From the NCBI GenBank assembly GCA_002179805.1, contig NAVB01000754.1:57930-121929 (forward strand): 64,000 nt of DNA, written 5' to 3'. The notes beneath the pieces were generated by a model that searched no databases, was not told where the DNA came from, and saw only the letters and a program-made list of their open reading frames with translations. The stretch's first letter is position 1; every line of letters begins with the position of its first letter. The position numbers were made by a program, and so were the translations under genes. Source of the DNA: Acanthamoeba lenticulata. Its lineage: Eukaryota; Discosea; Longamoebia; Acanthamoebidae. This document shows positions 12,870-24,485 of this stretch, piece after piece.

Positions 12870-15800
12870 ATGTCTACTGCGCGGGCGTACGACTTCATGG
12901 CCCTGCGCCGCAGGTGGGCTGCTCTCGAGGCGGGCGAGGTAGTGACAACAACCGACACCACCAGCCACGCAGCCCCAAAACCACCACAAAGCGAAAACGA
13001 CGGCGTGGCAAAGAGCGGAGCCAAGGAAAAAGATGTGGGCACCGCTGGCGTCGGGGAAAAGGCGCTCACTGGTGTGGCCCAAGGGCCGAGCGAGGCCTGC
13101 GCCAGCCCTCCCGCCGCAGGACAAGACGCGGCAAGTGGTAGTGCCTACGCGGCGTCTGAGGAGTGGGCGAGAGAAGAAGACGAGGAGCTGCCCGTCGTAG
13201 TAGCGACCGGGAGCGGCCGCACCGAGCAGGCGCAAGCAGACGCTGTTCAAGAGGAGGATGGCAGTCGAGGCGGGGGCTACGCCGACGTTCACGAGCAGGA
13301 GGAAGAGCCCAGCAGTGATGGTGAGAGGTGGCGCACGGTCTACGAGGCTTCGAGCGACTTCATCGCCTCGCTCAAGGGCGCTACCGCCAAGGCGAGCAGC
13401 AAGCAGGCCACCCCGAGCCCTGCTGGCGTTGACAAAAAGGCGGAGGCGCTACAGGAGGAGGAGGAGGAAGAAGAAAACGCATCGCCCATGAACTGGTACG
13501 CCCAGTACTACCAGCCCAACGAGGGCGGGAGCGTCTACGAGGACAACCTGGACAGCAAGTCGGAGAAGGAACAAAAACCTCGGCGTCGAGGCATGCGAGG
13601 CAAGCAAAAGGCGAGCGACAACAAGGACGCGACTCGCGGGTACAGCCGCGTCGAGGCCATCAACAATGAAAGTGACCAGAGTGAGACGCCCGAGTCGCCC
13701 TACGCGAGCGGCGAAACCAACCTGTCGGACGCTTACGCCGACATCGAGGAGAGCATCCAAGCCCATCGCAAGCGCTGCGAGCGCCAGCGCCAGGCGGCGG
13801 CCGAGGCTGCAGCTCGCGCACGCCGCAGCAACAATGACAGTGACGAGGAAGAGGAGACTGACCACGACGATGATGAAGTCGATGAAGAGAGCAATGACGA
13901 GCAGAGCGGCGAGGACGAGGACGAGGACGAGATCAAGTACGTGCTTCGCGCGGGCATGCTGGTCGACCGGCGCAAGCACCACCTCCTGCTCGGCGATGAG
14001 GGCGAGGAAGAGGAAGAGGAACATGATGGAGCAAGCGGCGAGCAGCTCGACGACGCCGACACGAGCTCCGACAGCTCCGACAGCTCCGACAGCAGCGACG
14101 AGGAAGAGCAGCAGCGGCGCCACAGGAGGAAGAAGGACCGGTGGCAGCGCGACTGGAATGAGGAATGGCAAACGTACGCGTGTGTGTCGCCACATCCCAC
14201 GCGGGCTAGCGCACTCAACACACACAACCGCATACACATGCGCAGGATCCTGGGCCTTTCCGACTCCAGGCAGCGCCACGCCGAGCTCGCCCGCCTGTCC
14301 CGCGGTGCGGACCGCGCTTTTTAGCTTCTTTTTATTGATGACCGCATTTCGTTCTTTACAATTAATGGACATTGTGGATGCGCAGATTTCGTGGACACAG
14401 CGAGCAAGTACGGCCTGATCATCATCTCCGAGCTCTTCCTCGTACGTGTCCCCTTCTGCCCCTGCCCCAGGCTGGCCGCTCTGAACCATGCGTGCCTCAC
14501 TGGCGCATGCTCACTCGACGTCCCCATCCAGCCCGATACCAAGAAGACGATCCAACCGGCCCAGGTGGGCGGCATCGCCGGAGGCCAGAAGTACGCAACG
14601 AGACACACATGGGAAGCACGTGATGAGTGTCAAGAGATCTGATCAGGTCCATGGGCACTGGGCTGTGCGTGCCTATCTATCACTCTATCAGGTACATCGT
14701 GCGGGGCATCTTCTTCAAGCTGGCGTTCGACTTCCAGCTGGGCAAGGTCAATCCTGTGTGGATGTACGGCGGCACCCAACGCTCTGACGAGTGCGCCATC
14801 AAAGCCTCTGGCCACGGTACCTTTTTCCTGCGCATTCTTAACATTCTTCATTCTTGAGTGGCATTTCACACACGCGGACTCTCTACTCGGTACCGTGTCG
14901 CAGAGCTCAAGTCGCTGATCATGATGCACCGTGCTTGCGTGCCCGGCCTGCACTGCCCTCTCATGTGCACGGTCGACTATCGCGGCTTCCGCCTCGTCTG
15001 CTGCTCTGGTGCTGCCCCTCTCTCTCCCGCGGCCAAATCTGACGTGGCGCTCCCGTATTGGCTGACTCACACAACACGTATATTCAGTGCTGCCGATTGG
15101 TTCGTCGACGCTGTGCTATGGCTCCAACGACGGCGGCATCACGGTGATGAACAAGGAGCTGGCGCTCAGCGAGAAGGTGGCCCAGGCCTGCCAGTGGCTC
15201 CACCTCAAGCGTCACCTCGTCGGCCGCCAGGCCCTTTACGGGCCGGGCGACCTGGAAGGACACAAGGGCAAGGACGGCCGGTTCTACGTGGTCGACCTGG
15301 CGCGCCTCTTCCCGGCCGAGGCCCCGCGGCCGAACGAGTCCCTTCGCTGCATCTTCTACAACCTGCTGAGGCCGGAGCTCGTGCGGGCCAATCTCGTGCC
15401 GCTCTGCTCCGACGCCTTTTCCCAGTACTCGCTCATATATGGGGCGCTTCCCCTTCATGGCCTGCGCGGGAGTCGGCTGACGACTGCGTGGCGATGGTGG
15501 GGCGCAGGTGGACGCGGAACGACCCGGACACACGGGTGCACAACATGGAGGTGCTCGAAGCCACGCGCCGCTTGCACCAGGCAGTGATCCCGCAGCTGGC
15601 GGTGGAGCTGGACAAGCTGCTCAAGCCCGAGAACGCCCTCAAGGTCAACCTCTCCTACGAGTTTCACCGTCGCGGCGGTACGCGGCCAGGCTCGGCAGCA
15701 ACAACATTCCACACATACCACTAACAATGGGGGAGCAGTGAACATGCGGCATTTGGTGCACGTGCGCAAGCATGCGGTCAACGAGTTCACCAAGAACCTC

Positions 15801-18800
15801 CTACTGACCGAGATGACCGCCAGGCACACTCGCCCACTTATGGTGGCCATTTATGATTGGTCGACTCACAATCCAGGAACACGTGAATCCAGGGTGTTCA
15901 AGAACAAGCTGCGGCAGCTCTTGAGGGACCGCATGCGGCGGATCAAGATCTCCTACGAGGAGCCCTACAAGGCGCTCATCATCAACTTCCTCAACACGAT
16001 GCTCCGCCACCAGCCCTTCCGCGTATGCGCACCTCGTCCTCCTCTGGAGCGCGCGTGTGTTCATGAGGTGGTCTTTTGACGTGGGCTGGGCGCGGCACAG
16101 GTGGACTCTCGGCCCGTGGCGTGGCTGTCGTTCGTCGGGTCAATGCTGAGCGCCAAGTACCGCATGAACTTTGACAATGATGACGACGTGCGGATGCTCC
16201 TCCGCCTCGACCTGCACCACCTTGTCCGCAGGTTCGTCCCAAACAAACAAAAAACAAAAACAAAACAAACAAAAAAAAACAAAAACAAAACAAACAAATC
16301 AAACTAAACAAAACAATAATAAAACAGGAAAAATTCAAAATATTTCTTTACATTTTCAATAGGTTCGCAGACAAGACGGGGATTGTGCTGTCGGATCGGC
16401 TGTGGAACCACCTGGCGGGCTACAACCGGCGCTTCCAGCCGCCTCTCGTTGTGCAGCCTGACCTGGTGCAGGTCAACACGACGAGCAAGCACATGAACAT
16501 TACCGAGATGGCCGAGGCCATGGTGCGCCTTGCGCCAACGAGCTTTATCCTGCCCTTCATGTCGTTGACGATGACCATGCGCGGTGGCGACGGCGTGCAG
16601 GTGATGTATGAGGACGCCGAGGACATCGTGATCGACAACCCGCCCGAGGCCTACTCGCTGCTCCTCTCAGCCGCCGAAACGCTGCGCCAAGTGATCGCCT
16701 CCGGCTACAACGACGTCGTCCTCCACCTCACCCTCGCCAAGGTCCGGCCTCTTGGCCTCGCGCACAACAGACCTTCTTGCTCGCACGCTTGCGGACACGC
16801 GCGCTGATTGGGGGGCGGACTGCAGACGTACCACCGGTTGGGCCAGCTGGCCAAGAACGATACCATCACGGCGGTCAAAGACAAGGGCCAGACTGCAAAC
16901 AACTATCTCAACCTCTCGGCCGAGGCCTTTGACCTCTGCCTCTCCATGCCGTACGTCCGGGCCTTACCTGCCTATCCCCACAGCCCCAGCCCCTCGCCCT
17001 CTCGCACGAGCGCTGTATTTATCACTGGTCGACAACAATTTCCACCACTACAGGAACTACCCGGTGTCGGCGCACCTGGCCTACGGCATGCTGCTGTGCA
17101 CCATGCTCAAGCTGCCCCAGGCCTTTGACCAGATGAAACTCGCTCTCACCACCGACGTACGCCCCACACTGCCCTTCAAGCCGCCCGATGATGATGATGA
17201 CGCTCACGCTGGCGCGTGCCCTGCCCATAGCCGTCGATGCTGGCCGAGACGATGCAGGCCGTCTCCAAGTTCCTGTCGGCCCGCGGCAGCTTCCTGGAGG
17301 CCAGCGAGAAGCTGGTGCTGACCTCGTGGCTCACGCGTGCGGGCGCTGAGGCCTGCCCGACCTGTGTCGAGGCCCTCGTCCTCCGCGGCCATCTCCTGTG
17401 CCGCGTGCTCACCTTCAGGGACCACATGCTTCTGGCCTACGTGGCTCACGGCGATCCCTACGCCCAGGCCGACGTCCGAGCCGACCTGCTGAAGCAGGCC
17501 GCGGCCAACTTTGAGCAGGCGCTGGAGCTGAAAGAGGACTGCCTTGACGACATCATCGCCCGTGCCGTCAAGCATGCCGGCGCCGACGTCGTCATGCGCG
17601 AGGGCGGCGACGAACGCGCGCCGTCGGTCGGCGTGCTGTCGCTCCTGGCCAGCCGCTACGCGCCGCGGCTGGCGCAGCGGCTGGTCCCGGCCCTGGCGAG
17701 CCTCACCGATGTCAAGCTCGAGTCCTACATCAGCGGCCTCGGCGCGCCCAGTGACTGGGAGGAGGACGACCTGCGCGACGTGCTGGCCCTCCACCCGGGC
17801 ATCGTCCGCCTTGTGGGCTGCAACCTGAGCTACCGCTTCACCGATGTGTGGGTCGACGAGGGCCTGGCGCGTCACCACGCCAGAACGCTCGTAAGCCTCA
17901 CGAGCCTCGTCATTCCCTACAACACGACCATGGCACAGGCCGGGTCGCAGCTGCAGGCCCTGACCCATCTAGGCGTGCTCAAGGCCGCTCAAAACACCTT
18001 CTTGGCGTCGTTTGCGCAGCTGACGTCCTTGAGGCGGGTGGAGCTGGGCGACAGCTGTTGCAGTCCGGCGCCGGCCGACTGGGCCCTGCTGTGCCGCAAC
18101 AACCCGGGCCTGTCGCACGTCACACTCCACAACTGCGGCGAGCTGGACGACCAGGCCCTAGAGGCCCTCGGTACACCCCAGCCTTATCCCATTGGCTGTT
18201 GCTGCCGCGCTAATGACGACGCTCTTGGGGGCTTCAGCCGAGCACTGCGGGGGATCACTGCGGTCGCTCAAGCTGGCGTCGCAGTACTCCTTCACGGCAC
18301 AGGGCCTCGACAATCTGCTGACCAAGGCCACCGGCCTGCGCGCGCTCAGCCTCTCCGGAATGAACTCGTCTGTCGTACGCTTCGCTTCACCTTTGTCCAC
18401 TGGGTTGTGCATTTCTCTGCTCACGACTATCGGCATCATGATGACGGCCGCCACCAGTGGTGCGGGGAGACGTTCGCGCACCTGCCGGCGAGCGTCGAGC
18501 ACGTCTATTTCGACGCCCAAAACGTGCGCGCGCCTTCTTCTCCACCTGCACGTCAGCGTCATAAGAAGGACTCACAGAGGAGACAATGGATGGCAGGCGG
18601 CAATGATGCAAGTGCTGCGGGACAAGTGCGCCAACTGGCGGACTCTCGACTTGGCCCAGTGCCAGCTCGACACCGCGTACGCCCCCCACGGCCATTACCA
18701 CAGCCACATCCTGCTTCGATTGCTGCTGACCCACTCCCGGCTCTCACACGCACACGCACACACACAGGAGCCTGGAGACCCTGCTTGGTGGCGGCCAATG

Positions 18801-19782
18801 CACACGCCTCGCAGCGCTGGGCCTGCGCATGAACCAGCGCCTCTCTTCCGACGCGCTTGGCGTGCTGGCCCACTTGCCCGCCGGGCAGCTGACGCACCTG
18901 GACCTGTCCAACTGCTCCTCACTCGACGACACCGGCCTCGCGCTGGTGGCGCGCCACTGCAGCCAGCTGCGCACGCTCGACCTGGCCATGGTCCGGCGCA
19001 TCACCACCGACGGCCTCCTGCCCGTCCTCCAGTCCAACGCGTACGGCCGCCTCTTGGCTGCGCTGCGCTGAGCGAAGCTGACTTGGCGGCGGCGGCCACA
19101 GGCGCTCGCTGGCCTTCCTGGCGGTGGACCACTGCACGCAGCTCGACGCCGACGTGCTGCTGGCCAACCTGCCGCCGGCGCTGACGGGCCTCTCCTGCGA
19201 GGAGGTGGTCAAGCACGACCGCTCGCTCAAGGTGCTGGCCCACGCGTGCCCGCGGCTGACCTACCTCTCGCTCCGTCACTCCAGCATCACGGACTTTGGG
19301 CTCAAGATGCTCACCTCCGACCCGCCCTGCGCCCTCCGCCACCTCGTACGCCCCCTTCCACCACCTCGTCACCACCATCATACCATTGATGATGAACATG
19401 GTGGTTGTCGTTGTTCTGCCGGGGCAGCGCCTGGAGGAATGCTTCGAGATCTCGGACATGGGGCTGGGCTACTTGATCGCCGGATCGCCCAAGCTCAGGT
19501 CTGCTCCCGCCCTGATGCGAAATGATTGCTGCTTAGTGGAGTTTCGGACACGGCACGTGCGTGAGAGTGAGGTGGCTGACGTCGTCGATGGTGGTGCGGG
19601 TGGTGGTGATGGTGATCAGGGTGCTGGAGCTGGCGAGCTCGACGCAGATCTCGGAGAGGGCGCTGTACGAGGCGCGCAAGCGGCGGCCCAAGCTGCTCGT
19701 CGAGCGCTACCCACCCAGCAGCCGTACCGCCCGCCTCGAGTTCTCCCACGATCTTGCGATCGGCCAGCCGGATCAGCCCTAA
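12870..19782 (+). CDS. Clu-domain/leucine-rich-repeat protein, paralogue B
   Basis: This is a tandem paralogue of the gene at 6692, with the same exon order and domains. The first exon (12870-14173) encodes about 434 residues of mostly acidic, low-complexity sequence (Glu/Asp/Ser runs), roughly twice as long as in paralogue A, and ends in the same RDWNEEWQT signature. The Clu region continues to about 16 kb, TPR-like helices to about 17.2 kb (HLTLAK, TYHRLGQLAK), and leucine-rich repeats (LTHLDLSNCSSLDDTGL, LRTLDLAMVRRITTDGL) to the end. Start: ATG at 12870 is the first in frame. Only 91 bp separate it from paralogue A. A GC-AG intron (15824-15892) and a probable second GC-type intron (15431-15507) match those of paralogue A. 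A role linked to mitochondria or ribosomes by analogy with Clu proteins is inference. Confidence 0.78.
15824..15892 (+). other. GC-AG intron in Clu-LRR paralogue B
   Basis: The boundary is identical to the intron at 8934-9008 (GCCAG|GCACACTCG ... CCAG|GGTGTTC). The intron body has diverged in sequence and length (69 against 75 nt) while both flanking exons are conserved, as expected for a real intron. In this copy the segment happens to be open, so a short in-frame insertion is the alternative reading. Confidence 0.6.
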
Positions 19783-19970
19783 GGACCTCTCTCGCCCTGC
19801 TCGAGTGCATTTCAAATTCCATTTTCTATTCTTTTTTTTTTTTAGAAATCTTTTTTTGTTTTATTTTTTGTTTAATATTCTCTTGCCCACGAGAGGAGGC
19901 AGATATCCACCCCTCTCTTCCATGGCCCCATCTGGGGCGCGCCAGCCCGCTGGCTGGAAAGAGGCTGAGG

Positions 19971-20581
19971 CTAGCAGGAGGACCCGACCACATCGACGGG
20001 GCAGCCCTCGGTGATGTCAAAGAGCTTGAACTGGGCCGTGTAGACGTTGCCCTGCGCGTCAAAGCCCACGCCAGGAAGAGCGCCGTCGCGGCAGCCCAGC
20101 GTCACGTTCTGGAAGACCTGGGCCCCGACGGCCACCCGGAGCACGCCGTCGCGCGTGACCAGCACGTCGAACGTGTTGGACGCCAGGCGCGAGGAGACCT
20201 GGTCGGCGCTGAAGGGCTGCGCGAGGCCGCGGTTGCAGCCAACGTGCTGGTTGGAGAGGACGGCAAAGGAAGGGGCGTCCTTGTTGACGAGTCCATCGTA
20301 GTAGCGGTTGAAGTAGACGTTGCCCTGCGCGTGAGAAACCTGAAGAACAGAATCTCGATGTGAGTGACAGGAAGGCCCGCTGGGAAGTAGAGCGGGTGTC
20401 GTACGGTGGACGTGGAAGAGCTGGCAGAGGTGATGGTGACCTGCACGCAGCTGTGGCCCTGAGCGCCCTCAAAGATGGGCGCAAGAGCGGAGGCACAACT
20501 GCTCAAGCCCTGGCCGTGGGCTGAGGACGAGATAGCAATGAGGCAGACGATGAGGACGGTAAGAGGAGCGTAGAACTTCAT
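19971..20581 (-). CDS. Small secreted cysteine-containing protein
   Basis: Two exons (20581-20405 and 20339-19971) join in phase 0 to 181 residues; the intron has a GTACGA donor and a CTTCAG acceptor. The N terminus MKFYAPLTVLIVCLIAISSS is a typical signal peptide with likely cleavage after AHG. The mature part has about five cysteines (SSCAS, HSCVQ, VGCNR, LGCRD, EGCPV, SSC at the end) and beta-rich sequence such as FDVLVTRDGVLRV and PGVGFDAQGNVYTAQFKL. No family is recognised. The fold may be a small disulphide-bonded extracellular domain; function is unknown. Confidence 0.75.
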
Positions 20582-20660
20582 GTTGAAGGCTGGGATTAAG
20601 TTGCGCGGTGCAGTTGTTCTTGTGGTTGTTGAGTGTGGAGTTGAGCTGTCCCCCTTATCA

Positions 20661-20667
20661 TTTTATA
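20661..20667 (-). promoter_or_regulatory. TATA-like element of the secreted-protein gene
   Basis: On the minus strand this reads TATAAAA, 80-86 bp upstream of the ATG at 20581. Spacing and orientation fit a core promoter for that gene. Confidence 0.5.
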
Positions 20668-20962
20668 CTTCGGCCATCACCTGCATCAGGCCACTGTTGG
20701 CGAACTGGTGGAGAGCACATGGGAAATGCATATGATCAACCTCGAGCAGCCAAACCGCATGCTGTTGCTGGCTCGAGCTAGAGGTTGTCCATACGACCGC
20801 CTTGCGTGTCCTTTAACCCAAGAATTTAAGCAATGTGAGTTGTTCAGGTTATGAGAAAGAAATTATTAATCGTTTTCCTTGGTGGACCAGAACTTGTTTA
20901 TCTTCTCACTGAGCTCGGACGAGCCCTTTCAGAGCCCGCGAAGGCTGCGCCATCCGCCTTTC
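20668..20962. other. Divergent intergenic region
   Basis: This lies between the secreted-protein gene (-) and the RhoGEF gene (+). It should hold the RhoGEF promoter and leader. No further element is recognised. The exon-like segment ending at 21001 is open upstream of the chosen ATG, so the RhoGEF start could lie further left. Confidence 0.35.
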
Positions 20963-23900
20963 ATGGCCACCGCTGCACCGAGCATGCCCCTCCAGATATT
21001 GGTAAACACTTTGCCCTCACGCTCTTCTGGAAAGGATTGACCGGAACGCTTCTTCTCCTCCTTCCACGCAACCAGGTCAGGGAGAAGGGCGGCGAGGACA
21101 TTTTGTTTCAGTCCAACCTCGCGCCCCACCTCTCTCTCGTGCACCTCAAGGTAGCCCCCTCCTCCTTTTACTGAAGCCCGCCCGACTTTTATTTTATGGC
21201 TTATCTCCTCCTGGGCACAACGGCATTTGCAGAAAGCGATCCTGGCCATCTCCAAGGCCTGTAACAGCAAAGTTCGTCGCTTTTCGTTCTTGGTTTTTGA
21301 CTGTCGCTTTCGTTCTTTCTTTTTTGGTTGTCGCATTCGTTCTTCATGGTGCTGATCGTGGGCGTTGTACGACCGCTGCAGACTGGGCCTGAGGACTTGG
21401 CCGACGCCACAACTGCTGTTCCGGACGTGAGTCCCGAGGCCCTTCGTGAACAGATCCGCATCCTCGAGGAGGAGAATGAGCGGCTGATCTCAGTGATCAA
21501 AGACAAGAACAAAATCATCAACGAGTTCTACAACCGTGAGGTCGAGCTCAGCGAAGCCGCTGCCTCGGCCGGATCGGCCGGCAAGAAGAATGGTAGCAAG
21601 TCCTTTCTACTGGGGGCCGGCGGCTCGGGGACGACCAAAGCCAAGGTCGAGCCCAAGCGTTCCGCCAAGAGCGAGCGCAACGTCAAGCTCATGATGTTTG
21701 CCCCGTTCGACCGGCGCAAGGAGCCCGCAGTGGCTGCCGCCGACAAGCGGCTTGATCCTGTGGAGCCAGGCCCACCGCCAAACAACAAGCCGCAGGCCGC
21801 CGCGGCCCCAGGGCCCGAGGTGGACGAGTCGGCCAACGCGGACAATGTCGGCAAAAAGGCTGATGGCGGATCGGCCTCGCCTTTGTCTGCCGCGCCAGCC
21901 GTACCAACGCCGCTGAGCGACAGCGCTGAGCTGCGCATACGGTCCAAGAGCATCGATGTCGACAGGCGCCATGAGCGGCTCTTCATGGTCAAGCAACTCT
22001 CGCGAGAGGGCTTGCCTACGGCCAGCTCTACGTCGCCGACACCATCGTCGTTGCCCGAGACGGGCACAGATGGTGTCGACAACAAAAAGAACAAAAGCGA
22101 CCACCCGACAAAGAGCGAAAGCGTGGAAGACGATGCGGCTGCGGCGAGGAAACGACAAGAGGTGTTCATGCACTTCCAGCGGCAAGTGAGCATCACAAAC
22201 ATGGCCCTCTTCGCCCAGCAAGAGCGACGAAAGATGAGCCTCGCGCAGACTCGGCACTCGGCCGAGAAGCGCCCCCAGCCGCTGGCCGACATCCCGGCTG
22301 TCGACACGTCGACAACAACGCAAGTCCCGTCTGGCGCAGACACCTCGCAAGCGGTCCCGTCGGCTCAGGCGGCGTCGCAGCCCGCAACGGCCAACGCCGA
22401 GGTCGATGCCGACGCCGAGGCGGCCAAGCATCGGGCGCGCATCCGCAACGAGCTCATCGAGACCGAGATCAACTACATCCACAACCTTCAGATCCTCGAC
22501 GCTGTACTCTTTCTCTCCCTCGTCATCGCTATCGTCGTCGTCGTCGACGTATGGCTGATGTTGACGCGGGCGATGGTGCGAGCCACAGGTCCTTCAGGCG
22601 GCGCGCGAGGCGCAGGTGGTCACGGGCGGGGCGCTCAACATACGCGAGCTGTCGACGCTGCTGACGCTGCACCAGACCTTCCTGTCGGAGCTGCAGGAGG
22701 CCGACGGCCGGACGTCCGACTCGAGCGGCGTCAGCGGCGGCGGGGCGGCCGCGTTTATCGAGTCCTTCCTGGCCTTTGTCCCGTTCATGAAGATCTACAC
22801 GACCTACTTCACCGCCCACGCGCGGGCCACGAGCTACCTGGCCCGCCTTCGGACCGCGCCGGCCTTTGTGGCGCTCCTCAAGGAGTGCGAGGAGCGGCTC
22901 AACCGCGAGACCGCGGAGGGCGCCCCGCACATCCTCCTCGACCTCGACTCCCTCCTCATCCTCGTACGCCGTCTGTCGCGCTTCGTTCTTTTGTTTAATG
23001 CTGACGCAAGGCTGACGTCATCATCCCGTCCGCAGCCCATCCAGCGAATCCCGCGCTACGAGCTGCTCCTGACCGTGCGCGCCTCCACTTGCTCATGAAA
23101 TGACACCTCAACTCAACGACAACAACGACAACAACGACAACGCAGGAGTACCTGAAGCACTCGGGCGGGGACGCCGAGGAGCAGCCCCGGATCCGGCGCG
23201 TGCTGACGGCCGTCAAGGAGCTCAACCAGTTCCTCAACCAGGCCCGCCGGCAGGAGGAGGCCGTCAACCAGCTGAGCGAGATCCAGCAGTCGCTCGTCTT
23301 CCCCAAGGGCAAGGAGGCCGTACGCGAGGCTCTTTCTCTCTTCCCCAAGCGGCTTTGGCCGCCGTGTGCTGACGTGTGCGCGCGGGTGACGTCAGCAGTT
23401 TTCGCTGTTCAGCCGCCAGCCGGTGCGGCGGCTGATCCACCAGGGCAAGCTCCGCATCAAGGACGACGACGCCGGCGTGCTGCAGACGACCGCGGCGGCC
23501 GACAGCGCCGACGAGTCGGTCGAGAGCGACCCCTCGCCACCGGCCTCGCCCTCGTCCTCTTCTTCCTCTTCCACGTCTCCCTTGTCCGCTGGCGGTGGTG
23601 GCGCTTTGTCGTCGACATCGACGTCATCGTCGACGTCGACACCCGCGCCGTCGCCCGTGGTCAAGCGGTCCAAGTCGCAGCTCATCCGACGAAACAGCTT
23701 CGAAGCCAACAGCAAACGGCGCGTGGTGCCCGCCAACAAGAGCGTGCCGCTCCTCGGCTCGGTCGGTGCGACCCCGTCGCCCTCGTCGTCCGACGCCGGC
23801 GAGTCCAAGTTGAGGACAAGGAAGAAGAAGGGCGGCTCGGGGCTCGAGCTCGAGTCGGCGTCGGGCCAAGAGTCCGTGAGCCCTCGCTTCCTGCCGGGAC

Positions 23901-24370
23901 TCAAGATGGCCGCGTTGACGTCTTCTTCGTCTTCTTCACCGTCTTCGTCCTCGTCCTCGTCGCGGTCCTACAAGAAGCGCCACGTGTTCCTCTTTGACGA
24001 TGTCCTGCTGGAGACGGAGCCCGAGCGGGACGGCAAGCATCGATTTGTGCGCGTGCACCACCTCCACGACTGCGTCCTCGCCTCCTCGTGCTCTCTGCTT
24101 GAAGGTGCACTTATTTGCTTATTATTGTTATTGATTTCATTTTGTTATTTGAATAATTATTTTATTTTTGTAACTATCACGTGATTTTCCTTTACTAATT
24201 AAATTAATTTTTGTGCATTGAACACACAACTAGCCGAGGAGCACGTGATCGCGCTGTCCTCCCTGTCTAGCGCGGAGCGGCACCTGCTCAAGGCGAACAG
24301 CGCGCAGGATAGAGTCATGTGGATGGAGGCCCTCCTCAAGTGCATGAAGCAGACCGAGGCCTCGAGCTAA
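20963..24370 (+). CDS. Dbl-type Rho guanine-nucleotide exchange factor (DH-PH)
   Basis: The protein would activate Rho/Rac GTPases at membranes and so control the actin cytoskeleton. Nine exons (20963-21001, 21076-21150, 21233-21271, 21382-22503, 22589-22963, 23036-23074, 23146-23319, 23396-24104, 24234-24370) sum to 902 residues. The first ~410 residues are mostly disordered, with a short coiled coil (LREQIRILEEENERLISVIK). The DH domain starts at RIRNELIETEINYIHNLQIL and has the diagnostic PIQRIPRYELLL helix. The PH domain begins at RRLIHQGKLRIK and resumes at KKRHVFLFDDVLL, separated by about 170 residues of Ser-rich insert, and ends with DRVMWMEALLKCM. The exons before 21382 are short and less certain; the donor GTTCGT at 21272 is unusual. 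Substrate GTPase cannot be told from sequence. Confidence 0.88.
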
Positions 24371-24485
24371 CCTCGACCACAGCACCAGCTGCTTGCCTGC
24401 CTCCCCCTTCTTTTTTTGTACTTTAACCCAACGAAAAAAATGGCCACGAATTCGATGTTTTTGAACGCAAAGGGCAGCAACTCAA

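Larger units (their letters stand above)
6692..19782 (+). repeat. Tandem gene duplication (two Clu-LRR genes)
   Basis: Two ~6-7 kb units in direct orientation carry the same exon series. Long stretches are nearly identical at DNA level, for example GGTACATCGTGCGGGGCATC at 7821 and 14691, and the exon before each CAGTACTCG. Introns and the first exon have diverged strongly. Confidence 0.85.
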
